Below are positions 25,212 through 34,934 of a stretch of DNA of 64,000 nucleotides, in pieces. Where the stretch lies: positions 12,384,377-12,448,376 of the forward strand of contig CP016211.1 of the NCBI GenBank assembly GCA_001931535.1, read 5' to 3'. Positions within the stretch are counted from its first letter, which is position 1. Every line of letters starts with the position of its first letter. The position numbers and the translations under genes were made by a program. Source of the DNA: Minicystis rosea. Lineage in GTDB: Bacteria > Myxococcota_A > Polyangia > Polyangiales > Polyangiaceae. Below the pieces are notes generated by a model. It worked only from the letters and a program-made list of their open reading frames with translations. It was not told where the DNA came from and made no database searches.

Positions 25212-26837
25212 ATGGCAAACCCGACGCGATCCAACGCTCAGCTCCTTCCGCTGCCCATCGTCGCGCTCGCGCTCGTGTCCGCCTTCGGCGGGTGCGCCGA
25301 GCCGCCCGTGTTCCTTCCGCCCGGTCAAGCGGGCAGCCCCGCGGGCGTGCTCTCGGGGACGGTGACGTACTCGGGGCCGCTGCCGTGCACGCGGGATGGA
25401 CGCATCGTCGGCGCGGCCGTGCTCGAGGTGTTCGACACGCGGTTCCTCCCGCCGCCCGAGGGCCTCGGCACCACGGCGCAGAGCCTCGCGGTCGTGCCGG
25501 GCTCGCAGCTCTTCGCCGGCGTCGCGGGCCGGCTCACGTTCAACGAAAACGGCGAGCTCTGGTGCCCGGACGAGACGGCCAAGCACGTCAACGTGAGCGC
25601 CTCGTGGACGGCTGCACCGCTGGTCGGCGCGCTCTACGAAGTGCGCGGCTTCTACGACTACGACGAGAACTTCGATCCCGTCATCTCGATCTTCAAGTTC
25701 CCCACCAAGGGGGACATCGCCGGCGGCGCCATCGAGAACGCAGCCGAAGTGCTGCAGGGCGCGGCGCCTGCGTATCGACGGATCGGGCTCGGGATCGAGC
25801 AACCCGACGGCACGTTCCAAATCCCTGAAGAGGGCTCGAACATCGGCGGCATCACGGTGACGCTGGGGCTGCCTTTGCCGCTCCAGCCACCGATCTTCAA
25901 TGCGAAGAGCGTCAACTACTCGTCCAAGGCCTGCAAGAACAAGACGATCGTCGATGCGCCGTCGATGTCCGCCGATCCGCGCAAGGTGACGATGCCTTCG
26001 GATTACACGCTACCCGTCTTCGCGCCCACGGATCCCGCGGGCACGCAGGACTCGCTCGTGCGCATCACGGTCGGCGCGGGCGTGGACAAGACGGAGATCG
26101 ATCAGGCGGCGGTGTCGCCGTTCAACCTGCCGGTGAAGAGCCCGGCGCCCACCTTCGCGTTCAATTGGCAGGACGTGAACAACGACGGGACGCTCGCGCT
26201 GATCGACGATCACGTGCCGGACTCGTCGATCATCCCTTCGCTGTTCCCGCTCTCGATCTTCAGCAAGCTCGACGACGAGCTGGGACCGCTCGTGCCGCAG
26301 GCGTCGCCCGCGATCATTTTGCAGGGGCTGACGATGTACAAGGACCTGCCGCAGACGGCGTTCTTCGCGCCGGGAACGACGGCGATCGACGCGTCGGTGA
26401 CCGTCGGCGTGCGGCCGGCGGTGCTGTGCCTCGATCCCAACGACTTCACCAAGCACGCGAAGCTCGTGGTCACGCACAAGACCGACTGCACGGGCAACGT
26501 GGTGATCACCGACGAGCTCGGGACGAAGGCCGCGCTCAAGCGGCAATTCGGCCGCGAAGTCGACATCGTCGAAGGGTGCCTGCCGCAGGGATCGTATGCG
26601 CTCAACCTGATCTACAGCACGGGTCAGGCGTGGACGGTGCCGAACGAGGCGGGCGTCTGCCAGGCGCTCGAGGCGAGCCAGGACGGCGGGAAGACGTGCG
26701 GCGATCCGACGACGGAGGCGCACCGGCCGGTGCTGCCCTCGCAGGCGGTGGTGCTGACCATCGGCAAGCCCGACGAGCCGAGCTGGTGCGATGCGCACCC
26801 GACGCCGGAAGAGTGCTTCCCCGTGAAGACGGAGTAG
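25212..26837 (+). CDS. Large lipoprotein, operon partner of the TonB receptor
   Basis: A 541-residue lipoprotein. The signal is residues 1-27, ending FGGC, so the mature protein begins with Cys. The early region resembles a carboxypeptidase-type beta sandwich (GVLSGTVTYSGPLPC, GRIVGAAVLEVFDT). Further on is a calcium-site-like NWQDVNNDGTLALIDDH. There are about ten Cys. No known family is recognised as a whole. It begins eight bases after the receptor stop, so it most likely works with the receptor at the outer membrane, as surface lipoproteins do with TonB receptors in SusCD-like pairs. It is not a SusD homologue, since the helical TPR fold is absent. Confidence 0.78.
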   Translation: MANPTRSNAQLLPLPIVALALVSAFGGCAEPPVFLPPGQAGSPAGVLSGTVTYSGPLPCTRDGRIVGAAVLEVFDTRFLPPPEGLGTTAQSLAVVPGSQLFAGVAGRLTFNENGELWCPDETAKHVNVSASWTAAPLVGALYEVRGFYDYDENFDPVISIFKFPTKGDIAGGAIENAAEVLQGAAPAYRRIGLGIEQPDGTFQIPEEGSNIGGITVTLGLPLPLQPPIFNAKSVNYSSKACKNKTIVDAPSMSADPRKVTMPSDYTLPVFAPTDPAGTQDSLVRITVGAGVDKTEIDQAAVSPFNLPVKSPAPTFAFNWQDVNNDGTLALIDDHVPDSSIIPSLFPLSIFSKLDDELGPLVPQASPAIILQGLTMYKDLPQTAFFAPGTTAIDASVTVGVRPAVLCLDPNDFTKHAKLVVTHKTDCTGNVVITDELGTKAALKRQFGREVDIVEGCLPQGSYALNLIYSTGQAWTVPNEAGVCQALEASQDGGKTCGDPTTEAHRPVLPSQAVVLTIGKPDEPSWCDAHPTPEECFPVKTE

Positions 26838-26895
26838 CCGAAGGCCCCAAAGGCGGGTCGATCGTCCGTATCCTCCTCGGTTCCTGGGAGGAAAC

Positions 26896-29800
26896 ATGGC
26901 CCGCCCCGCCGTCGTTCTCGCGCTCTTCGTCGCGGTGATCGCCCTCGGCTGCCCCGAGGTGCAAGCGCCGCCGGTCACGCCGTCCACGCCGCCGCCGGTC
27001 GAGCCGGTCGTGTGGCGCATGTCGAAGAGCGGGCTCGGCTTCCGGTTGAGCGACGCCGACGCGCACGCGGAGCGACCCGCGAATCGGCCGCGCGCGACGC
27101 CGCTCTCCGAGGCGGATGCGGAGCGGGTGCTCGATCGGCTGTCGCCGCTTTCGCAAGATTCGTTTGAGCTCAAACCATTTGCGCTGCGGGATCGATCGCA
27201 GCCTCCGCCGCGCGCGGGCAAGACGATCGCCGAGACGTTCCCGCCGCCGCCGTCGGGGGCGCTGCCACCGCCGGTGGCGAGCGGGCCGCTCTCGGTGACG
27301 CGGAAGGCGCCGGTGGGGGCTGTCGATCTCGCGCCGTTCCTCAGCGTCTCGTTCTCCACGCCGATGGTCGCGATCACCTCGATCGACGAGCTCTCGCGCA
27401 CGCCGCCGCCCGTCGTGATCACGCCGGAGCCGCTCGGCAAATGGCGTTGGGTCGGCGCGCAGACGGTGGTGTTCGATCCCGATCCGCGCTTCCCGATGGC
27501 CACCGAGTACACGGTGAAGGTGCCCGCGGGGACGCGCGCGGCGAATGGGCAGACGCTCGCGGCCGAGGAGTCGTGGACCTTCTCCACGCCGCCGCCGAAG
27601 CTCGTGCGCCACTACCCCGAGAGCGGGCCGCAGCGGCTCGATCCGTTGATCTATGCCGAGCTCGATCAAGCGATCGATCGCGAGGCCGTGCTGGGGGTCG
27701 TGGAGCTGCGCGGTGCGGCGCGCGCGGTGGAGGTGCGGCCGGCGACGGAGGACGAGATCGCGGCCGATCCCGTGGTGCGACGCCTCGCCGACAACGCCAA
27801 GGCCGGGTACTTCGTCGCGTTCAAGCCGAAGGAGAAGCTCGCGACGGGCACGCATTACGACGTGACCTTCCCCGCGGGGACGCCGTCGGCGGAGGGGCCG
27901 CGGCGCACCGAGAAGCTGCAGCGGTTCGGGTTTCAGACGTTCGCGTCGTTCGCGCCGCGCCGGCTCGGGTGCAACTTCGACGCGTGCGCGCCGGGCGCGT
28001 CGCTCCACTACGTGTTCAGCAATCCCATCGACGCGAAGCGCTTCGAGCCGGCGCTCGTGCGCGTGAGCCCGCCCATCGAGGGCATGCGGGTGAGCGTGGC
28101 TGGATCGATCATCACCATCCAAGGCCGGACGAAGGCGCGGACGAAGTACGCGGTCAGCGTGGGCGCGGCGCTCGCGGACACGTTCGAGCAGACGTTGGGG
28201 CGCGAGGTGAGCGCCGAGGTCCAGATCGGATCGGCGGAGCCGCAGCTCTTCCCGGAGGAGCGCGAGATGAGCGTGCTCGATCCAGCCGGCGGCCCTTCGC
28301 TGCCGGTGTTCAGCGTCAATCGGCCGGCGCTCGACGTGAAGCTCTATGCGGTCGGGCCGGAGGATTGGGCGGCCTATCAAACGTGGCGTCACGCGTGGGA
28401 TTACGAGGGGAAGAGCGGCCCGCCGCCGGGGCGTCTCGTGCAGTCGCGCGTGGTGAAGCCGAGCGGGCCGTCCGACGATCTCGCGATCACACCCATCGAT
28501 CTCGCGCCCGCGCTCAAGGACGGGGTCGGCCAGGTGTTGGTGATCGTGGAGCCGCCCGGCGCGCCGCCGAAGCGCTGGCAGAAGCAGTGGGTGCGCACGT
28601 GGGTGCAGGCCACGCGCATCGGGCTCGAAGCGTTCGCCGATCACGACAGCATGACCGCGTGGACCACGCGGCTCGCCGATGGAGCGCCGCTCGAAGGGGT
28701 CGAGGTCACGATCGCGCCTGCCGGCAAGGCGTCGATGCCGACGCGGGGCGTGTCGGGGAAGGATGGTCTGGCGCGGCTCGGCCTGCCGCTCGGAACGAGC
28801 GCCGCCACCATCGCGCGGCAGGGGACGGACCTCGCGTTCCTGCCCGATCGCGGCGGATGGATGTTCTCGAAGCGCGAGGACGTCGATCAGATCCGCTGGC
28901 TCGTCTTCGACGATCGCAGGATCTACAAGCCCGGCGAAGAGGTGCACGCGAAGGGCTGGCTGCGACGCATCGGCATGGGGCGAGGGGGCGACGTGGGCGC
29001 CGTGCCCGGCGCCCTCGGGATGCGAATTGATTGGACCTCAAACGATTCGCGGGGCGTGGAGATCGGGAAAGGGCAGGCCACGCTGGATGCGAGCGGCGGC
29101 TTCGATGTTTCGTTCAAGCTCCCCGGGACGCCGAATTTGGGGCACGCGACGCTGCGGCTCGCGCTCGAAGGATCGCCGGGGCTCGCCGGGACGAGGACGC
29201 AGCACACGTTCCAGATCGAAGAGTTTCGCCGGCCCGAGTTCGAGGTGGGCGCGCGCGTGGCGGATGGGATCCATTTCGTTGGAGGTCATACGAACGTGAC
29301 CGCGTCGGCCGCGTACTACGCGGGCGGCGGGCTGCCCAACGCGGAGGTCGCGTGGCAGGTGCGGCGCGAGCCCGCGCGCTTCGTGCCACCGAACCGCAGC
29401 GCGTTCGCGTTCGGCAAGGCCGAGGACGGATGGTGGATCGATCGCGCCCGGGCCAAGGGACAAGAGCCCGAGACGTGGTCCGGGCGCACGGACGCGTCGG
29501 GCGAGCATCGGTTGCGCATCGATTTCGACGCAGTGGAGCCGTCGTATCCGATGACGCTCCAGTGCGACGCGACCATCACCGACGTGAACCGCCAGGCGTT
29601 TCGCGCGCACACCTCGCTCTTGGTGCATCCCGCGGACACGTACGTGGGCGTGCGGCAGGAGCGAGCCTTCGTGAAGGCGGGCGAGACAATCGCGGTCGAG
29701 CTCGTCGCGACGGATCTCGATGGCCATGCGGCGCTCGGGCGCGCGGTGACCGTGAAGAGCGCGCGGCTCGATTGGGAGCAGCGGCAGGGCGAGTGGGTCG

Positions 29801-32800
29801 CGGTGGAGGCCGACGTGGATGGATGCGCGGTGACCTCCGCGTCGGAGCCGGTGCGCTGCGCGCTCAAGACGAAGGAGGCTGGGCGCTATCGGGTGACGGC
29901 GATCGTCACCGACGCGCACGGGCGCAAGAACCAGACGGAGACGCACGTGTGGGTGATGGGCGCGAGCGCGCAGCGGGATCGCGACGTGCCGCGCGACGTG
30001 GTGCAGATCGTGGCGGCGAAGCCGACCCAAGAGCCCGGTGGCACGGCGGAGCTGCTCTTGGTCGCGCCGTTCGCGCCGGCGGAGGGCGTGATCGTGATCG
30101 ATCGCCAGGGCGCGGTGCACGTCGAGCGCTTTCACATGGCGACGACGACGGAGACCGTGCGCGTCACCGTCGATCGGTCGTGGACGCCCAACGTGCGGGC
30201 GCACGTGGTCCTGCTCGGGGCGGCGACGCGCGAGGATGCGCACGGCGAGCCCGATGCGCGCATGCCGAAGCGACCGGCGTTCGCGACGGGCATGTTCGAT
30301 CTCTTGATTCCGCCGCGCGAATGGGCGCTCGACGTGAAGGTGAAGCCGCGCGATGCGAAGCTCGATCCCGGGGGAAAGACCGAGGTCGACGTCGACGTGC
30401 GCGACGCAGCCGGCGCGCCGGTGGCGGGCGGATCGGTGGCGGTGATCGTCGTCGACGAGGCGGTGCTCGCGCTCTCCGCGTACACGACGCCCGATCCGCT
30501 CGCGTGGTTCCACTTCGCGCGATCGGCGTACACGAATCGAAGCGGCACGGTCGAGCACGTGCTCCTCGCGCGGCCCGAGGACAAGCAGCTCCGCGCCAAG
30601 ACGAAGCCGCAGGACGGCGACGGCGACAAGGAGGCGATGGGCGGCACGCTCGGGCACATGAAGATCGCGACGCTCGGGGCGCGCTCGGCGCCGGCTGCGT
30701 CGGCGGCGCCCGACGCGACGGAGCCGCCGACGACACCGAAGCGCAAGCGCGAGGAGAAGCCGGGAGACGCGGCCGCGCCCGCAATCACCGTGCGCAAGGA
30801 TCTCTCGGCGCTCGCGCTCTTCGCGCCCGCGCTCCCGACCGACGCAGAGGGGCACGTGCGCGTTCCGGTGAAGCTCCCCGAGAGCCTGACGCGCTATCGG
30901 ATCATGGCCGTCGCGGCGGCGGGTGAGAAGCAGTTCGGATCCTCCGAGTCGAGCGTCACGGCGCGCTTGCCCTTGATGGTGCGGCCGTCGGCGCCGCGCT
31001 TCTTGACCTACGGCGATCGCTTCGACCTGCCCGTCGTGCTGCAGAACCAGACCGATGCGCCGCTCGAGGTCGACGTGGCCGCGCGCGCGGCCAACGCGCG
31101 CCTCACGGCGGGCGCGGGTCGCCGCGTGACGGTGCCGGCCAACGATCGGGTCGAGGTGCTGCTCCCGGCGGCGGCCGAGATGCCGGGCACGGCGCGCTTT
31201 CAGATCGGCGCGGCGAGCGGCGCGTGGGCCGACGCGGCCGAGGTCTCGATGCCGGTGTGGACCCCGGCGACGACGGAAGCCTTCGCCACCTATGGCGTGG
31301 TCGACGACGGCGCGATCGCGCAGCCGGTGAAGATGCCTTCCGGCGTGGAGCCGAGCTTCGGAGGCATTCAGATCTCCACTTCGGCGACGGCGCTCTCGAC
31401 GCTCAACGACGCCTTTCTCTACCTCGTGAATTATCCCTTCGAGTGCAACGAGCAGATCGCCTCGCGCGTGCTCGCCGTGGCCGCATTGCGTGACGTGCTC
31501 TCCGCGTTCTCGCCCAAGGATCTGCCGTCTCAGGCCGTGCTCATGGAGTCGATGGCGCGCGACATCGAGAAGCTCCAGGCACGACAGCACTACTCGGGAG
31601 GGTGGGATTTCTGGCGGCCCGATCGGGAGCCGTGGCCGTTCCTTTCCATTCACGTGACGCATGCGCTCCAGCGCGCGAAAGAGAAGGGATTCACCGTCCC
31701 GGCGCACACGCTGAACAGGGCACGCCAATATCTCCGCGACATCGATCGCCACCTGCTCGGCTGGTACAGCGCCGAGTCGCGGCGCGCGATCGTGGCCTAT
31801 GCGCTCTACGTGCGGGCGCGCATGGGGGACGCCGATCCGGTGCGGGCGCGCAAGCTCGCGGAGGAAGCGGGTGGCATCGACAAGCTCCCGCTCGAAGCGG
31901 TGGGATGGATCTGGCCCACGCTCGCCGCGAGCGGAAAGGACGAGGCTTTGGTCGCCGAGATCCGGCGCCTCGTGCAGAACCGCGCCACCGAGACGGCGGG
32001 CGCGGCGCACTTCACCACGTCGTACAGCGATGGTGCCTATGTGCTGCTCCACTCCGATCGACGCGCGGACGGTGTGCTGCTCGAGGCGTTGATCGGCGAT
32101 CAGCCGAAGAGTGACTTGATCCCGAAGATCGTCACCGGGCTGCTCGCGCACCGGAAGGCTGGTCGCTGGTCGAGCACGCAGGAGAACGCGTTCGTCCTGC
32201 TCGCCGTCGATCGCTATTTCGCGACCTACGAGAAGGCCACACCCGATTTCGTGGCGCGGGCGTGGCTCGGCGATCGCGCGGCGGGGGAGCAGTCGTTCAA
32301 AGGGCGCGGCGGCGAGCGGCACCAGATCGACGTGCCCATGCGCATGCTCGCGGAGATCGGGAAGGGCGACGTGGTGCTCGAAAAGAAGGGGACGGGGCGC
32401 CTCTATTATCGAATCGGCATGACGTACGCGCCCGCGGATCTGCGGCCGCCGCCTGTGGATCATGGGTTCACGGTGTCGCGCACGTACGAGGCGGTCGACG
32501 ATCCCGGGGACGTTCGCCGGGATGCGGAAGGCGCGTGGCGCGTGAAGGCAGGCGCGCGGGTGCGGGTGCGCCTCGGGCTCGTGGCGACCGCGCGGCGCTA
32601 TCACGTGGCGCTCGTGGATTCGCTCCCGGCGGGGCTCGAAGCGCTCAACCCGAAGCTCGCCGTCACCGAGCCGATCCCCAAGGATCCGAAGGCCGAGCCG
32701 AGCCCCGGGTGGTGGTGGCGCGCGACGTGGTACGAGCACCAGAACATGCGCGACGAACGCGTGGAAGCGTTCGCTTCGCTGCTGCGCGAAGGGGTCTACG

Positions 32801-32925
32801 ACTACACGTACGTGGCGCGGGCGACGACGCCGGGCACCTTCGTGGCGCCGCCGCCGAAGGCCGAAGAGATGTACCACCCCGAGACGTTCGGCCGCGGGCC
32901 GGGGGATCGGGTGATCATCGAGTAG
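26896..32925 (+). CDS. Bacterial alpha-2-macroglobulin family lipoprotein with thioester motif
   Basis: A 2009-residue lipoprotein, signal ending IALGC near residue 19. The order is that of bacterial alpha-2-macroglobulins (YfhM/YfaS type): several MG beta domains, a bait-type region rich in charged and Ala residues (about 1230-1300), the VRKDLSALALFAPALPTDAEG start of the core, and a thioester domain with the C-x-E-Q motif (PFECNEQIAS, Cys 1517 and Gln 1520). Helical repeats follow, then a C-terminal receptor-like domain. The thioester is intact, so it can probably trap proteases covalently at the cell surface. The usual neighbour pbpC is absent. It starts 58 bases after the lipoprotein stop with GGGAGG before the ATG. 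Confidence 0.92.
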   Translation: MARPAVVLALFVAVIALGCPEVQAPPVTPSTPPPVEPVVWRMSKSGLGFRLSDADAHAERPANRPRATPLSEADAERVLDRLSPLSQDSFELKPFALRDRSQPPPRAGKTIAETFPPPPSGALPPPVASGPLSVTRKAPVGAVDLAPFLSVSFSTPMVAITSIDELSRTPPPVVITPEPLGKWRWVGAQTVVFDPDPRFPMATEYTVKVPAGTRAANGQTLAAEESWTFSTPPPKLVRHYPESGPQRLDPLIYAELDQAIDREAVLGVVELRGAARAVEVRPATEDEIAADPVVRRLADNAKAGYFVAFKPKEKLATGTHYDVTFPAGTPSAEGPRRTEKLQRFGFQTFASFAPRRLGCNFDACAPGASLHYVFSNPIDAKRFEPALVRVSPPIEGMRVSVAGSIITIQGRTKARTKYAVSVGAALADTFEQTLGREVSAEVQIGSAEPQLFPEEREMSVLDPAGGPSLPVFSVNRPALDVKLYAVGPEDWAAYQTWRHAWDYEGKSGPPPGRLVQSRVVKPSGPSDDLAITPIDLAPALKDGVGQVLVIVEPPGAPPKRWQKQWVRTWVQATRIGLEAFADHDSMTAWTTRLADGAPLEGVEVTIAPAGKASMPTRGVSGKDGLARLGLPLGTSAATIARQGTDLAFLPDRGGWMFSKREDVDQIRWLVFDDRRIYKPGEEVHAKGWLRRIGMGRGGDVGAVPGALGMRIDWTSNDSRGVEIGKGQATLDASGGFDVSFKLPGTPNLGHATLRLALEGSPGLAGTRTQHTFQIEEFRRPEFEVGARVADGIHFVGGHTNVTASAAYYAGGGLPNAEVAWQVRREPARFVPPNRSAFAFGKAEDGWWIDRARAKGQEPETWSGRTDASGEHRLRIDFDAVEPSYPMTLQCDATITDVNRQAFRAHTSLLVHPADTYVGVRQERAFVKAGETIAVELVATDLDGHAALGRAVTVKSARLDWEQRQGEWVAVEADVDGCAVTSASEPVRCALKTKEAGRYRVTAIVTDAHGRKNQTETHVWVMGASAQRDRDVPRDVVQIVAAKPTQEPGGTAELLLVAPFAPAEGVIVIDRQGAVHVERFHMATTTETVRVTVDRSWTPNVRAHVVLLGAATREDAHGEPDARMPKRPAFATGMFDLLIPPREWALDVKVKPRDAKLDPGGKTEVDVDVRDAAGAPVAGGSVAVIVVDEAVLALSAYTTPDPLAWFHFARSAYTNRSGTVEHVLLARPEDKQLRAKTKPQDGDGDKEAMGGTLGHMKIATLGARSAPAASAAPDATEPPTTPKRKREEKPGDAAAPAITVRKDLSALALFAPALPTDAEGHVRVPVKLPESLTRYRIMAVAAAGEKQFGSSESSVTARLPLMVRPSAPRFLTYGDRFDLPVVLQNQTDAPLEVDVAARAANARLTAGAGRRVTVPANDRVEVLLPAAAEMPGTARFQIGAASGAWADAAEVSMPVWTPATTEAFATYGVVDDGAIAQPVKMPSGVEPSFGGIQISTSATALSTLNDAFLYLVNYPFECNEQIASRVLAVAALRDVLSAFSPKDLPSQAVLMESMARDIEKLQARQHYSGGWDFWRPDREPWPFLSIHVTHALQRAKEKGFTVPAHTLNRARQYLRDIDRHLLGWYSAESRRAIVAYALYVRARMGDADPVRARKLAEEAGGIDKLPLEAVGWIWPTLAASGKDEALVAEIRRLVQNRATETAGAAHFTTSYSDGAYVLLHSDRRADGVLLEALIGDQPKSDLIPKIVTGLLAHRKAGRWSSTQENAFVLLAVDRYFATYEKATPDFVARAWLGDRAAGEQSFKGRGGERHQIDVPMRMLAEIGKGDVVLEKKGTGRLYYRIGMTYAPADLRPPPVDHGFTVSRTYEAVDDPGDVRRDAEGAWRVKAGARVRVRLGLVATARRYHVALVDSLPAGLEALNPKLAVTEPIPKDPKAEPSPGWWWRATWYEHQNMRDERVEAFASLLREGVYDYTYVARATTPGTFVAPPPKAEEMYHPETFGRGPGDRVIIE

Positions 32926-33011
32926 CCCGAGATTTGGCCCGTGCGCCGAAGACGTGGTAGCGCGGGAAGCGGTCCGCGCCGGGGCTCGTTTCGTCCGGCG
33001 GGAGGTGTGAG

Positions 33012-34235
33012 ATGGAGCGAGGCAACCGACCGATCATCGTGCAGAAATACGGCGGCTCTTCCGTGGCCGACGTCGACAAGATCGGGAAGGTGGCCGACAG
33101 GGTGGTCGCGGCCAAGCGCGCGGGGCACGACGTGGTCGTGGTCGTGAGCGCGATGGGGAAGACCACGGACGGCCTGCTCGCGCTGGCGAACAAGGCTGCT
33201 GCTTGGGAGGGCGGGGCCGCCGATCCGCCGCGCCGCGAGCTCGACATGCTGCTCTCCACCGGCGAGCGCGTCTCGATGGCGCTGCTCTCGATTGCCATTC
33301 AAGCGCGCGGCTTCGAGGCCATCTCGTTCACCGGATCGCAGTCGGGCATCCTCACCAACGATCGCCATTTCGACGCCCGCATCATCGAGGTGCGCCCGCA
33401 CCGCATCGAGGACGAGCTTCACCGAGGCCGGATCGTCATCATCGCGGGCTATCAGGGCATGAGCTACAAGCGCGAGATCACCACGCTCGGGCGCGGTGGA
33501 TCGGACACCACCGCGGTGGCTCTGGCGGCCGCGCTCTCGGCGGATCGCTGCGAGATCTACAGCGACGTGGATGGTGTCTACTCCGCCGATCCGCGCGCGG
33601 TGCCCGACGCTACGCACCTGCCCGAGCTGTCGCACGAGATGCTGCAGGAGATGGCCGAGTGCGGGGCCAAGGTGGTGTGCGCGCAGGCCGTCGAGTGGGC
33701 TCGGCGCGCGGGGATTGCCATTTACGCGCGCTCGACCTTCGACCCGGTCGACACCGATTCTCCGAAGCAAACGGTGATTCGCAAATTCACGCCGAACGAG
33801 CAGCTCACGGCCCGCGCCGTGGTGGCCGAAGGCAACGTGGTGCTCGCGCGCCTCGACGATGCGGGCCGGCTCGACGATCTGTTGAAGGCCGCGATCGAGG
33901 CCAACGTCTCGTTCAAAGATCTCTCCGCCGGCCCGCGCGGCGTGTCGTCGATCCTGCCACTGCTCAACGTGCCCGACTGGGCCGGCGCGCGGAAGGTGCT
34001 CGCAGCCGCGTTGCCCGGGCTCGAGCTCACCGAAGGCGTCGCCGTCGTGAGCGTCGTCGGCGATGGCTTCAGCGCCACGCCGGAGCCGCTCGCGCGCTTC
34101 CTGGGGGCGCTGCGCGGCGTCGGGATCACGCCGCAGCAGATCACGGCGACGCCGCTGCGCATGGGCGCGGTGATCGACGCTGGAACGTCGGCCGAGGCGC
34201 AGCGGGCGCTGCACGCGACATTCGTGGCAGCGTAG
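33012..34235 (+). CDS. lysC: Aspartate kinase
   Basis: A 407-residue aspartokinase that phosphorylates L-aspartate with ATP in the first step to Lys, Thr, Met and diaminopimelate. The kinase domain has VQKYGGSSVAD at the start, VVVSAMGKTTD, LSTGERVSMALLS, the GRGGSDTTAVALAAAL phosphate/substrate loop, and SDVDGVYSADPR. Two ACT domains follow (about 275-407), which in this family sense Lys or Thr. GGGAGGT precedes ATG 33012. Its length is usual for the monofunctional beta-type enzyme. No other amino acid gene is beside it; a GNAT acetyltransferase gene follows after 12 bases. Confidence 0.95.
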   Translation: MERGNRPIIVQKYGGSSVADVDKIGKVADRVVAAKRAGHDVVVVVSAMGKTTDGLLALANKAAAWEGGAADPPRRELDMLLSTGERVSMALLSIAIQARGFEAISFTGSQSGILTNDRHFDARIIEVRPHRIEDELHRGRIVIIAGYQGMSYKREITTLGRGGSDTTAVALAAALSADRCEIYSDVDGVYSADPRAVPDATHLPELSHEMLQEMAECGAKVVCAQAVEWARRAGIAIYARSTFDPVDTDSPKQTVIRKFTPNEQLTARAVVAEGNVVLARLDDAGRLDDLLKAAIEANVSFKDLSAGPRGVSSILPLLNVPDWAGARKVLAAALPGLELTEGVAVVSVVGDGFSATPEPLARFLGALRGVGITPQQITATPLRMGAVIDAGTSAEAQRALHATFVAA

Positions 34236-34247
34236 TCTGCCGGGGCC

Positions 34248-34808
34248 ATGCCCCACCCTCCGGTTCGCACCGACGGCAAGATCGAGTCGGTCATCACGCA
34301 CCTCGAAATGCTCTCCCCACCGGCGTCGCCGCCGCGCCCGCCGCCGCGCGCGGGCCTCGCCGTCGAGCAGGCCGTGCGGCCCACGGTGTCGTTCTATCGC
34401 TACCTCTACGACACCATCGGCGAGCCCTGGCTGTGGGGTGATCGCCGCAAGCTCTCCGACGCGGCGCTCGCCGCCATCGTGCAAGACCCGGCCGTCGCGG
34501 TGCACGTGCTCCGCGTCGACGGCGTACCCGCCGGCTATGCGGAGCTCGATGGCCGCGTGCCCGGCGAGATCGAGCTCGCCTATTTCGGTCTGATCCCCGA
34601 GTTCATCGGCCAAAAGCTGGGGCCGTATCTACTCGATTGGGCCATTCGCACCGCGTGGGCGCGCGGCCCGAAGCGCGTTTGGGTCCACACGTGCACGCTC
34701 GATCACCCGGGCGCGCTCGCCATGTACGAGCGCGCGGGCTTCGTGATCTTCAAGCGGGAGACGGAGGTTGGCGACGACCCGCGGGCCCTCGGGTTGATTC
34801 GCGGTTGA
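34248..34808 (+). CDS. GNAT family N-acetyltransferase
   Basis: A 186-residue protein of the GNAT superfamily. The acetyl-CoA-binding part is seen at AYFGLIPEFIGQKLGPYLLDWAI (about 122-145; the usual R/Q-x-x-G-x-G/A appears as QKLGPY). The typical last strand-helix follows in HTCTLDHPGALAMYERAGF (about 155-173). The substrate is unknown. The first 40 residues are Pro-rich and lie outside the fold. It starts 12 bases after the aspartate kinase stop, so the two are probably cotranscribed, though no shared pathway is evident. Confidence 0.85.
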   Translation: MPHPPVRTDGKIESVITHLEMLSPPASPPRPPPRAGLAVEQAVRPTVSFYRYLYDTIGEPWLWGDRRKLSDAALAAIVQDPAVAVHVLRVDGVPAGYAELDGRVPGEIELAYFGLIPEFIGQKLGPYLLDWAIRTAWARGPKRVWVHTCTLDHPGALAMYERAGFVIFKRETEVGDDPRALGLIRG

Positions 34809-34831
34809 GCGGCTCTCCCCGCGCGTATGAG

Positions 34832-34850
34832 ACGAGATTGGCAATCTCGT
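34832..34850. terminator. Hairpin between convergent genes
   Basis: ACGAGATT and AATCTCGT pair perfectly around a 3-base loop, 24 bases after the acetyltransferase stop and 85 bases past the end of the convergent kinase gene. There is no T run. Confidence 0.55.
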
Positions 34851-34872
34851 TCCCAACCACGCCTCCCGCCTT

Positions 34873-34896
34873 TTTGCGCCTTTGCGCCTTTGCGTT
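34873..34896. repeat. Three 8-bp tandem units TTTGCGCC
   Basis: TTTGCGCC, TTTGCGCC and TTTGCGTT follow each other between two convergent genes. The minus-strand reading (GGCGCAAA) is a short repeat that also turns up between genes in unrelated bacteria, from general knowledge. Confidence 0.6.
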
Positions 34897-34934
34897 GAAT
34901 CCGACTCGCACCGCGGTTCGGGATCGTCATTGCA

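Noticed and set aside
29038..32877. A 1279-residue minus-strand frame opposite the alpha-2-macroglobulin gene
   Set aside because: Arg/His-rich shadow. The plus strand has the thioester motif and domain order of the family.
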